From the NCBI GenBank assembly GCA_021531775.1, contig JAFBIU010000007.1:53105-117104 (forward strand): 64,000 bases of DNA, given 5' to 3'. Below, one piece after another: positions 45,637 to 53,005 of this stretch (positions are counted from its first letter, which is position 1; each line of letters opens with the position of its first letter). The DNA comes from Parabacteroides distasonis. GTDB lineage: Bacteria; Bacteroidota; Bacteroidia; Bacteroidales; Tannerellaceae. The position numbers were made by a program, and so were the translations under genes. The notes below the pieces were generated by a model. It did no database searches, was not told the DNA's origin, and worked only from the letters and a program-made list of their open reading frames with translations.

Positions 45637-45663
45637 AAGACATACTCTTTTTAAATTCGACTG

Positions 45664-45694
45664 CAAATGTATAAAAAGTGTTTTGCAAATGCAA
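45664..45694 (-). promoter_or_regulatory. Promoter of mscL
   Basis: On the minus strand, TTG (45692-45694), a 20-base spacer and TACATTTG (45664-45671) match the Bacteroidetes promoter, 27 bases before the start codon. Confidence 0.6.
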
Positions 45695-45719
45695 CGAATC
45701 TTTATAAAACTCGCTCAGA

Positions 45720-47213
45720 TTACTCGTTCATATCCTTAAAAATCGCTTCTGTATAGCAATTCTCCTCCTCTTTACTGTGCGAAGCATACCACACCTGAGC
45801 CAAAAAGGGATTCCGACGGGCAATCACATCGTAATTCCACGGAGTGGGTTCACACGTTGGACACCAATGTCCACCCATCAGAATCAGATTGGGAGAGGCT
45901 TGGAAACGATGACCCAATGCACATTCCCATTCCAGAGGTGTTGTCAGATCACCCCGCTTCATCTCGGTAGAAAGACATTTACCGCCTCGGAATGTAGCTG
46001 CCTGCCGCATATCCTCAATATCCAGATCTCGTACCGGTTTCGATTCATCAAAGCCATGATCCAACCGTGTGGGTTGTTCCGAAGGACGGGAAGTATCGAA
46101 CCGATCCCATCCAGGAATGGCTTCGTAATCGGCCATCGTACCGAAATAGGCCGAGATGCGATCCTGGTTTTGTGTACGAATCCAGTTCAAAGTACCCAAT
46201 CCCTTCGAAGAGGCGATCTGTTTCATGCCCATCTTGATGCACCAGGCCGGAGCCAACGGGGCCAACCGGAAATACCAAGGCACCTGTTTCGCCATCCACC
46301 GAAAATAGTCATCACAGCTCATGCCACTGCGGAAATGCAGGTACTGGTCCAACTCGTCTGAGTCGGTGTACCAGTGGCCATGAAAATTCCGTAAGGCAAA
46401 CCAATTCGGTTCGAAAATACGATCGGGACCGGGACAAGAGAGCGCCTGCAAGAGTTTACACTCAAACTCATAGTTGGTCAATCGGTAAGAGGGTCCACTA
46501 CTGATGTTGTAGAATCGGTTCCAGAAATGATCCGGCACCTCTTCCTCACAGATATTGGCCAACAGACGACCGGAATCTTCTGCAGTCACCCATTCCAATA
46601 CGCTTTGGATCGGTACATGAAACGTAATGGGATCAGAACCCTTAAACAATAATTCGGGACAGAGAATTCCTGTCTGGCGTAAACAGGCCCAGTGTGCGAT
46701 TCCCGACTCCACGATAATTCGCTCCGCTTGGGTCTTCGAGAGCGCATAATGGTCATAGATGCTGGCACAGATCGGGTCACCTGTTCGTCCCCAATGAACC
46801 GGGGAGGGACGATGCCCCAACTGGGCTACCGAACCGATATACACCACCTTGATCTGATCGGCATTCGGTTGGGCCTTGACAGCTGAAACAATGTTTTGGG
46901 CGGCTAAGGTATTGACACGACGTGTCTTCTTGGGATAATAATCCGCAGCAGGCGAAACCATGCCACCCACATGGAGCACATAGTCTGCCCCTTCAACCCC
47001 TTTCAGCACATCTTCGTAACGAGTCAGATCGCCCCAGACAATCCGTACATCCTCACAATCTTTGTAGGCAGCCAATTTGGTCTGATTCGCTTGAGAGGGA
47101 CGCGCCAATAGCGTCACTTTGAAACGATCGAACCGTTTGGCTATCTCCTTGAGACCGGCGCCTCCCATGGTTCCGGTTGCACCAGTCAAGAATATGGTCT
47201 TCTTCTTTTTCAT
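45720..47213 (-). CDS. NAD(P)-dependent SDR epimerase/dehydratase-type protein with C-terminal zinc ribbon
   Basis: The protein has 497 residues. The N-terminal Rossmann domain shows the extended-SDR nucleotide motif TGATGTMG (about 10-17) and the active-site pair Y156xxxK160 in YALSKTQAERI. This part resembles sugar or sterol-type dehydratase/reductases. A second region (about 330-420) lacks a familiar match. The tail carries C431-x3-H435-x15-C451-x2-C454 (WECALGHRF ... WCPTC), which looks like a treble-clef zinc ribbon of the DUF4379 kind. The substrate is unknown. It is the last gene of a minus-strand operon, 2 bases after the endonuclease/phosphatase-fold gene. Confidence 0.82.
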   Translation of the reverse strand: MKKKKTIFLTGATGTMGGAGLKEIAKRFDRFKVTLLARPSQANQTKLAAYKDCEDVRIVWGDLTRYEDVLKGVEGADYVLHVGGMVSPAADYYPKKTRRVNTLAAQNIVSAVKAQPNADQIKVVYIGSVAQLGHRPSPVHWGRTGDPICASIYDHYALSKTQAERIIVESGIAHWACLRQTGILCPELLFKGSDPITFHVPIQSVLEWVTAEDSGRLLANICEEEVPDHFWNRFYNISSGPSYRLTNYEFECKLLQALSCPGPDRIFEPNWFALRNFHGHWYTDSDELDQYLHFRSGMSCDDYFRWMAKQVPWYFRLAPLAPAWCIKMGMKQIASSKGLGTLNWIRTQNQDRISAYFGTMADYEAIPGWDRFDTSRPSEQPTRLDHGFDESKPVRDLDIEDMRQAATFRGGKCLSTEMKRGDLTTPLEWECALGHRFQASPNLILMGGHWCPTCEPTPWNYDVIARRNPFLAQVWYASHSKEEENCYTEAIFKDMNE

Positions 47214-47215
47214 TT

Positions 47216-48274
47216 CTATTCTTCTTTATCTTCTGATTCACGAATTACAGCATCTATCACAAAATCAGCCAAGATCGGCAAATGATCACTGAAACCACCT
47301 TCATACCGATACCCCATATAGGTACGAAACGGACGCATACCCGACCCGTTTGTCTCCTTTTTCAACAGGAAAGCAGGCGCAAACAGGCGAGGTGACGCCT
47401 CCACCAATTGCATGGAGGCAGATTTATCCAGCATACTTGGATGGACAAACAGATGATCCAACTGACTCCAAGTCCCTTGATACTTATGCGTTCCATGGAT
47501 GGGATGAACTTTCGTCACATCCAAGAGCGGTTGTAACGTATGGGATGTCAGGACCTGGGCTATGCTACGGTCAGCTGGCGTATCATTGAAATCACCCATC
47601 ACCAATAGAAGCGGATGCTGACGGACGGATTGCAAGGAATCGGCCAACTGCCGGACTGTCCAAGCAGCATCCAACCGATCTGGTTCGGTCTCCTTCTCCC
47701 CACCCGAACGGGATGGAAAATGGCAGACAAACACATCCAACGTGTCTCCCGATGCAATCAATCCGCTTACCTGTAAAATCTGGCGGGTCTGTTTGTGCTT
47801 GGCACGCGAAAAACGAACCTCCCACGATTGATGGGACAGATAGCGGAACTTGTCCGGCTGATAAAGCAGAGCCACATTGATTCCTCGCCGATCCGAACGG
47901 TCCGCCCGACAATAGCGATATTGTTGACTACGCAAAGGGGTACGCGTCGTGAGATGATGCAATACCGTATCATTCTCCACCTCACAGAGTCCCACAAGGG
48001 CTGGCGTATCCCACTCGCCGGCAGCCAAGATTACCTTTGCCACCTGACGGAGTTTGTGATAATAGCGTTTCGGATGCCAATGGTAGGTACCCTCCGGCAG
48101 GAAATCCTCATCAGCCCGTTCCGGATCATCCACCGTATCGAACAGATTTTCCACATTGTAGCTCATCACCCGGAAAGGAATCTGAATGGCTGATACGGTC
48201 AGCATCCACCCGATTCCCATACCCAGCAACAAACATCGCCGGTAGCACCTTGGCCATCCGTTACTGCTCATCAT
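47216..48274 (-). CDS. Endonuclease/exonuclease/phosphatase family protein, exported
   Basis: The protein has 352 residues. An N-terminal hydrophobic signal or anchor (CLLLGMGIGWMLTVSAIQ) precedes the DNase-I-like fold. Motifs in order are MSYNVENLFDTVDD, LVGLCEVENDTVL (metal-binding Glu), INVALLYQPDKF, DVFVCHFPSRSGGE, LLVMGDFNDTP (catalytic D/N) and SDHLPILADF near the end (final Asp-His). All catalytic blocks are present. Such exported EEP proteins are common in Bacteroidetes and could be nucleases or phosphoesterases; the substrate is unknown. It overlaps the upstream lipoprotein gene by 14 bases. Confidence 0.9.
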   Translation of the reverse strand: MMSSNGWPRCYRRCLLLGMGIGWMLTVSAIQIPFRVMSYNVENLFDTVDDPERADEDFLPEGTYHWHPKRYYHKLRQVAKVILAAGEWDTPALVGLCEVENDTVLHHLTTRTPLRSQQYRYCRADRSDRRGINVALLYQPDKFRYLSHQSWEVRFSRAKHKQTRQILQVSGLIASGDTLDVFVCHFPSRSGGEKETEPDRLDAAWTVRQLADSLQSVRQHPLLLVMGDFNDTPADRSIAQVLTSHTLQPLLDVTKVHPIHGTHKYQGTWSQLDHLFVHPSMLDKSASMQLVEASPRLFAPAFLLKKETNGSGMRPFRTYMGYRYEGGFSDHLPILADFVIDAVIRESEDKEE

Positions 48275-49763
48275 CCTCGATGGTCACATATTCGTAGGCT
48301 CCGATACTGGGGCCTTTTTCACTATGCAGACGATCAATTCCCAATCGATCGATGGGATATTCCCGACTCACTTCCACATCTGCGCCTCCCACACACAGGG
48401 TTGTATCCGATGCCAAACGGAAATCATACACATAATCTGTATCACTGTCTCCCGTTGAACGATAGGTAGGACTCCAGCCCCGCACCAGACAATCGGTAAA
48501 ATGAGTAGCAGTAGCCGTCTCCGGATTGCGCAACTTCACCATACAATGATCAAACTGATAGTCGGCTGCCACTTGATCAGTCGTTTGGATCAGCAATTCA
48601 TTGCTATTGCCTCCGTCAATGATGCAATTCCGGAAACGCGCCTCCAACGGATACATTTCCCGATCCGACAAGACATTCAGCAAGGCAACACTCACCTTCT
48701 CCAACGTATCGACCAAAGCCAAACGCATATAATTGGCCATCGTGCAATGGGTCAAGTCATACTTACCTCCTGCCAAGAGCAACACCGCCCCACTGGCATT
48801 GGAAAGTTCACTGTCCGATACCTCCATCCGACAGTTGACAGCCGTCAAGACATTGCCTTTCATGTGGGTGATTTGGGATTGGCGAATCTGTATTTTGGAC
48901 TGTTCCGGTGTAGAAGCAGCCAAGGTTACGCCTGAGGTTCCGTTCCGGACGATCACATGTTCCCAAAGATTATCAAAACTGGTCGATTGAAAGAAAATGC
49001 CACCCCACAATCCCGGTGTCCGGTCGTAAGGCAAGTCTGTCAACAGATTGTCCAACCGGTCTCCCCGAATGGTTATGGGAGCCTCCCGTGTACCTTTCGC
49101 CTGCATGGAACCGTACACCACCATCGATGCCTGATCATGCATATAGAAGGTTGCCCCCGGTTCAATCGTCACACGTACATCCGGAGCAACCACTAAACTG
49201 TCATACACCAAATAGGGTCGGTCAGCTGCCAACAGCGTATCCCGTTCCAAACGGACTCCTCCTTTACATAGATGCACATCCTGTCCACACGCCTCCAGCA
49301 GCACATGCTGCCGGATACCATTCACCTGAAAAATGATCGAATCCTGGATCAGTAACGGCTGATTCTGATGAGTCGGATTGACTGTCACCTCCACAAAAAC
49401 ATAGAGACTATCCTGATCCAGAATCCCCACATGATCAAATGCGACCCCTTTCCGGCCATCTACATTGATCCGGAAACCGGTCTCCCCACCACTGGCCAAC
49501 AAGACAGACTCAATGTCCAACGGCTCCTGGTTCCGGTTGTAGATCATGAATTGGCGCGTAGCTGAACCCACCGTGGTAAATACCGTATCAAAAGCCAAGG
49601 TATCGGTCGAGAAGTCGAGCCGCAAATTCGGGTTGGTCGAATAGTGCTCCTCCAGTTGATCACACGCAGGAAACAGGCTTGCACATCCGATAAGCAGGCA
49701 AAGAAGGGGAGCCCACCATGTACGCTCCCCTTGTGAATTAATCTTGTTCCGGTTGCTGTTCAT
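48261..49763 (-). CDS. Parallel beta-helix lipoprotein of unknown function
   Basis: The protein has 500 residues. The signal peptide ends in lipobox FPAC, placing it in the outer or inner membrane leaflet. Residues about 40-160 form an Ig-like N-terminal part: TLAFDTVFTTVGSATRQFMIYN, then EVTVNPTHQNQP. From about residue 190 on, short repeats with strands and turns (VTIEPGATFYMHDQASMVVYGSMQAKGT, HVIVRNGTSGVTLAAST and so on) give a right-handed parallel beta-helix, as in many surface or polysaccharide-active proteins. No catalytic residue can be named. Its gene is 10 bases after pepD and overlaps the EEP gene. Confidence 0.85.
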   Translation of the reverse strand: MNSNRNKINSQGERTWWAPLLCLLIGCASLFPACDQLEEHYSTNPNLRLDFSTDTLAFDTVFTTVGSATRQFMIYNRNQEPLDIESVLLASGGETGFRINVDGRKGVAFDHVGILDQDSLYVFVEVTVNPTHQNQPLLIQDSIIFQVNGIRQHVLLEACGQDVHLCKGGVRLERDTLLAADRPYLVYDSLVVAPDVRVTIEPGATFYMHDQASMVVYGSMQAKGTREAPITIRGDRLDNLLTDLPYDRTPGLWGGIFFQSTSFDNLWEHVIVRNGTSGVTLAASTPEQSKIQIRQSQITHMKGNVLTAVNCRMEVSDSELSNASGAVLLLAGGKYDLTHCTMANYMRLALVDTLEKVSVALLNVLSDREMYPLEARFRNCIIDGGNSNELLIQTTDQVAADYQFDHCMVKLRNPETATATHFTDCLVRGWSPTYRSTGDSDTDYVYDFRLASDTTLCVGGADVEVSREYPIDRLGIDRLHSEKGPSIGAYEYVTIEDDEQ

Positions 49764-49773
49764 GCGTCCTATA

Positions 49774-51222
49774 TTACAGACTCTTCAACAGTTCGAGCAG
49801 ATGACTCCACCACAACGCAACAGTCTTGATCTCAATACGCTCGTTGGGCGAATGCACATCACGCAACGTCGGACCGAACGAAATCATGTCCAATTGCGGA
49901 TACTTCTCCAAGAACAGACCGCACTCCAGACCGGCATGAATGGCCATGATCTGAGGCTCTTTACCGAAGAGACGCTGATAAGTTTCCTGTGCCACCTTCA
50001 ACACCTTCGAATTGGGATTCGGAGCCCAACCCGGATAACCATCGCCCTGTGCCACCTCAGCACCGGCCAGTTCGAAGCAGGCCTTCACGGTATTGGCAAT
50101 CGCCTCTTTGCAGGATTCGATGGAGCTACGCTGGCTTGTACCCACTACGATGGTATTGTTTTCCTTCATCTTGACAGAGGCCAAGTTGGTCGAAGTCTCT
50201 ACCAGACCTTCCAAGTCGTGGCTCATACCCATGACACCATGCGGACAGCTATGCATGGCCAAAATCAACCGGCGAGCTGTATCATCATCCACAGCCACCT
50301 CCGGACGATCGACAGATTGCATCGACAGATGTACCTTCGGATCAACGTGTTTCAACTCAAACTCGACAGCAGCAGCATACTGGTTCAACAAGACACGGGC
50401 TGGTTCCTTTTGAGCTGTCGGAATTCCGATGACTGCATGTGCTTCACGAGCAATCGCATTACGCAAGTTTCCACCATCAATCGAGCAGAGCTGCACCGGA
50501 CACTGCTGTTGCAACAGATACAGATAACGTACCAGAATCTTATTGGCATTACCCAATCCTTTGTGGATTTCACCTCCCGAGTGACCGCCATTCAGCCCTG
50601 TCACGTCAATACGGATATAGAAACGTTCCGGATCAGTCGGAACCGGTGTATAATGGAACGTTCCCTGGGTGTCTTTACCACCTGCACAACCCATAAAGAT
50701 CTGCCCCTCATCCTCACTGTCCAGATTCAACAGGATGTTGCCTGTCATGAATCCAGCCTGCAAAGCCTTGGCACCTGTCAAGCCCGTCTCTTCATCTACG
50801 GTAAACAGACACTCGATCGGTCCATGTTCAATATCGTTCGAAGCCAACAAAGCCAATTCAGCAGCTACACCGATACCATTATCAGCTCCCAATGTCGTTC
50901 CATTGGCACGCAACCACTCACCATCGACAATGGTTTCGATCGGATCATTTTCGAAATCGTGTACCGTCGCATTGTTCTTCTCACACACCATATCCATGTG
51001 AGACTGCAGTACAACGACCGGACGATCCTCATAACCCGGTGTAGCCGGTTTCGACATCAAGATGTTGCCTGCCGCATCCTTCTTGATGGCGACTTGATAC
51101 TCTTTTGCGAATGATTCCAAAAACGCAATCATTTTGCCCTCCTTTTTTGATGGACGAGGCACTTGAGTCACTTCATGGAAAAACTTCCATACAATCTCCG
51201 GTTTTAAATCAGTAATCTTCAT
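49774..51222 (-). CDS. pepD: Aminoacyl-histidine dipeptidase (M20C, PepD)
   Basis: PepD cleaves Xaa-His dipeptides such as carnosine with two metal ions. It has 482 residues, typical for the family. The metal-binding motifs VVLQSHMDMVCEK (H, D), GADNGIGVA, and FTVDEETGLTGAKAL (catalytic/metal Glu pair) are complete. GHSGGEIHKGLGNA lies in the lid domain and ECGLFLEKYPQLDMISFGP near the end. There is no signal peptide, so it is cytoplasmic. It opens the minus-strand operon of four genes. A long frame on the opposite strand is only its shadow. Confidence 0.97.
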   Translation of the reverse strand: MKITDLKPEIVWKFFHEVTQVPRPSKKEGKMIAFLESFAKEYQVAIKKDAAGNILMSKPATPGYEDRPVVVLQSHMDMVCEKNNATVHDFENDPIETIVDGEWLRANGTTLGADNGIGVAAELALLASNDIEHGPIECLFTVDEETGLTGAKALQAGFMTGNILLNLDSEDEGQIFMGCAGGKDTQGTFHYTPVPTDPERFYIRIDVTGLNGGHSGGEIHKGLGNANKILVRYLYLLQQQCPVQLCSIDGGNLRNAIAREAHAVIGIPTAQKEPARVLLNQYAAAVEFELKHVDPKVHLSMQSVDRPEVAVDDDTARRLILAMHSCPHGVMGMSHDLEGLVETSTNLASVKMKENNTIVVGTSQRSSIESCKEAIANTVKACFELAGAEVAQGDGYPGWAPNPNSKVLKVAQETYQRLFGKEPQIMAIHAGLECGLFLEKYPQLDMISFGPTLRDVHSPNERIEIKTVALWWSHLLELLKSL

Positions 51223-51341
51223 AATGTTACCAAATATTATAGATCTAACTAAAAAGTTAATATTCTGCGAATTGAATGAGCAAGGATTGAAAAAAAATAG
51301 AATTATCTACCCAAAAGATACTTTTTAATCACTTAAACTCT

Positions 51342-51349
51342 TATATTTG
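51342..51349 (+). promoter_or_regulatory. -7 element before the small membrane protein/OmpH pair
   Basis: TATATTTG (51342-51349) matches TAnnTTTG and lies 20 bases before the ATG at 51370. No clear -33 element. Confidence 0.5.
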
Positions 51350-51369
51350 CGTCCACAAATATAGAGAAA

Positions 51370-51591
51370 ATGCTAAAGATCTTATTGCTGACAGTCATAA
51401 TTCTTGTTATTTGCCTTTTGCTAATGAGCGTAAAGGTGATCTTTTTGAAGAATGGAAGGTTCCCCAACACCCATATTGAGGGGAATCGGGCACTCGGAAA
51501 GAAGGGTATCTATTGTGCCAAAACAATGGATAGACTGGAAGGAAGACGACGCAATCTCTATGAACGATTAGAAGAAACAAAAAATAAATAA
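51370..51591 (+). CDS. Small conserved single-helix membrane protein
   Basis: The protein has 73 residues. An N-terminal transmembrane helix (LKILLLTVIILVICLLLMSVKVIF) is followed by a short conserved-looking block, GRFPNTHIEGNRALGKKGIYCAKTMD, with one cysteine, and a charged helical end. I recall similar small proteins across Bacteroidales and a faint resemblance to NqrM-like (Na+-NQR maturation) peptides, but no nqr genes are here and I do not assign it. It has a promoter of its own and lies 18 bases before the OmpH-like gene, so the pair is co-transcribed. Confidence 0.75.
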   Translation: MLKILLLTVIILVICLLLMSVKVIFLKNGRFPNTHIEGNRALGKKGIYCAKTMDRLEGRRRNLYERLEETKNK

Positions 51592-51609
51592 GGATTTAAT
51601 TTTCACTTT

Positions 51610-52215
51610 ATGAAGAATGTTAATTACGTTATTAACGGTGTGCTGGCTGTAGCAGTTGTCATTCTGTTCGTCATGCAATTTTCCAACAAGAAAGAGACCA
51701 ACGTCTCCAGAACTTTCACAACCGACAGCACCAGCACCGGTGTATTACCCATTGCTTACGTGAATGTAGATTCACTGTTGTTGAATTACAATTATTCCAA
51801 AGATCTGAATGAGCGGATTCTTAAACGACAGGAGGATTCCCGCGCTAACATTACACAAAAAGCACGTGCTTTACAAAGTGAAATGCAAGATTTCCAACGG
51901 AAAGTCGAAAACAATGCTTTCTTGACTCGCGAACGGGCTGAACAGGAACAACGTCGTTTGCTGACCAAGCAGGAGGAGTTGCAGAATCTCGACAACCAAT
52001 TGGCCAACGAACTGATGCAGGAGCAACAGAAGTTGAACGAACAGTTGCGTGATACCGTAGTTGCCCAACTGAAGACTTTCAACAAGGATCACGGCTTCCA
52101 GGTAGTATTCAGCAATACCGTAGGCGACAACATCCTGTTGGCTGAAGATGTGTATGACATCACTGCCGAACTGATCGAATACCTCAACAAGAATTATGTA
52201 TCTCCGGCTAAATAA
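51610..52215 (+). CDS. OmpH/Skp family periplasmic chaperone, membrane-anchored
   Basis: The protein has 201 residues. An N-terminal hydrophobic helix (about residues 8-23) acts as signal or anchor. The PIAYVNVDSLLLNYN block (about 47-61) is the family's start. A long coiled coil (about 62-150) with A/L/E/K/R heptads forms the Skp tentacles. The C-terminal core strand GFQVVFSNTVGDNILLAEDVYDITAELI closes the fold. Such proteins hold outer membrane proteins soluble in the periplasm. A strong terminator follows. Confidence 0.9.
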   Translation: MKNVNYVINGVLAVAVVILFVMQFSNKKETNVSRTFTTDSTSTGVLPIAYVNVDSLLLNYNYSKDLNERILKRQEDSRANITQKARALQSEMQDFQRKVENNAFLTRERAEQEQRRLLTKQEELQNLDNQLANELMQEQQKLNEQLRDTVVAQLKTFNKDHGFQVVFSNTVGDNILLAEDVYDITAELIEYLNKNYVSPAK

Positions 52216-52237
52216 AAGAATACATCCCGATGTATTC

Positions 52238-52275
52238 AAAAAAGGCTGTCCCTTTCCGAAGAGACAGCCTTTTTT
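52238..52275. terminator. Terminator after the OmpH-like gene
   Basis: AAAAAAGGCTGTC (ends 52250) pairs with GACAGCCTTTTTT (starts 52263) around a 12-base loop. A and T runs on both sides allow use by both convergent transcripts. Confidence 0.88.
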
Positions 52276-52306
52276 AATTCCTATACCTTATATATTACAG
52301 CTACAC

Positions 52307-52630
52307 TCAAGACTTGGGTTGCACAAAAGCAGTGTAGAGTTGAAACAGGGCGGCAATAAACAGGGCCAACACCCACTCTTTCCGGCCTGCAAACATCAAA
52401 CCCGAGGAAAAGATCATCAACAGGGAGGCCCACATATTGAACCGATGTAACCGACGTACCCGGAAAGACATCTCTTTCGTCGGAATTGTCAAATAGGAAA
52501 CCGCCACACCGGCTGTTCCTACAGCAAACAGATAGGGGGCAACTGCCCAATGTGACAGGTAAAGCAGGGCACCTGCCAATACGAGCAGGCCAGCCACAGC
52601 AAATAACAGTGATCGTGTACGTGTGTTCAT
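52307..52630 (-). CDS. Small four-helix inner membrane protein
   Basis: The protein has 107 residues and four hydrophobic helices (about 7-27, 31-48, 67-80, 85-102), with a basic loop MSFRVRRLHRFN between the second and third. No family can be named from sequence; similar proteins occur next to divIC in Bacteroidales. Its ATG directly abuts the divIC stop (no bases between), so translation is coupled. A cell-envelope role is possible but unproven. Confidence 0.75.
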   Translation of the reverse strand: MNTRTRSLLFAVAGLLVLAGALLYLSHWAVAPYLFAVGTAGVAVSYLTIPTKEMSFRVRRLHRFNMWASLLMIFSSGLMFAGRKEWVLALFIAALFQLYTAFVQPKS

Positions 52631-52942
52631 TTATCGTTCTTTGATGATGAATACATCTTCGTTAGGACGCTTCATGTAGTACTCTTCGCGGGCGAAACGT
52701 TCCAAGCCCTCCTTATCGGTGCGAAGATTCTGCAACTTCTGGCTGTTGATGGCAATCTCCTCCTCATAATGCTTGATCTCCTTCTCTAAACTACGGATTT
52801 TCTCATCGTACGTGTAACGCTTGTAGAGATTACTGTCACCCGCCGTAAAGGTCAGCAACACGAAGCCGATCGTCACCAACCAATAGACATTGATCCGCGA
52901 CAAATAACGCGTGTAAATATTTTTGATAAACTGAAGCATCAT
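52631..52942 (-). CDS. Septum formation initiator DivIC/FtsB family
   Basis: The protein has 103 residues from the ATG at 52942 (or 52939). It has one transmembrane helix (VYWLVTIGFVLLTFTAG) followed by a periplasmic coiled coil (SLEKEIKHYEEEIAINSQKLQNL) and the family's end block LERFAREEYYMKRPNEDVFII. Members join FtsL and DivIB/FtsQ in the division complex. The leader is short because a TATCTTTG -7 element lies 17 bases upstream. It is divergent from dnaX. Confidence 0.93.
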   Translation of the reverse strand: MMLQFIKNIYTRYLSRINVYWLVTIGFVLLTFTAGDSNLYKRYTYDEKIRSLEKEIKHYEEEIAINSQKLQNLRTDKEGLERFAREEYYMKRPNEDVFIIKER

Positions 52943-52958
52943 CCTATCGAATTTGTCG

Positions 52959-52986
52959 CAAAGATACATATTTTTGTGTACCTTTG
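52959..52986. promoter_or_regulatory. Back-to-back promoters for divIC and dnaX
   Basis: A minus-strand TATCTTTG (52959-52966) and plus-strand TACCTTTG (52979-52986) lie 12 bases apart and point away from each other. An additional plus-strand match, TATTTTTG, is at 52969-52976. The upstream contact regions of both promoters must overlap. No clear -33 elements. Confidence 0.55.
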
Positions 52987-53005
52987 TTCATCAACTGATA
53001 AATAT

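Noticed and set aside
49744..51114. 456-residue open frame on the plus strand
   Set aside because: It lies fully antisense to pepD, whose motifs are complete. The translation has no domain pattern and is rich in residues expected from reverse reading (His, Arg, Thr, Ser).
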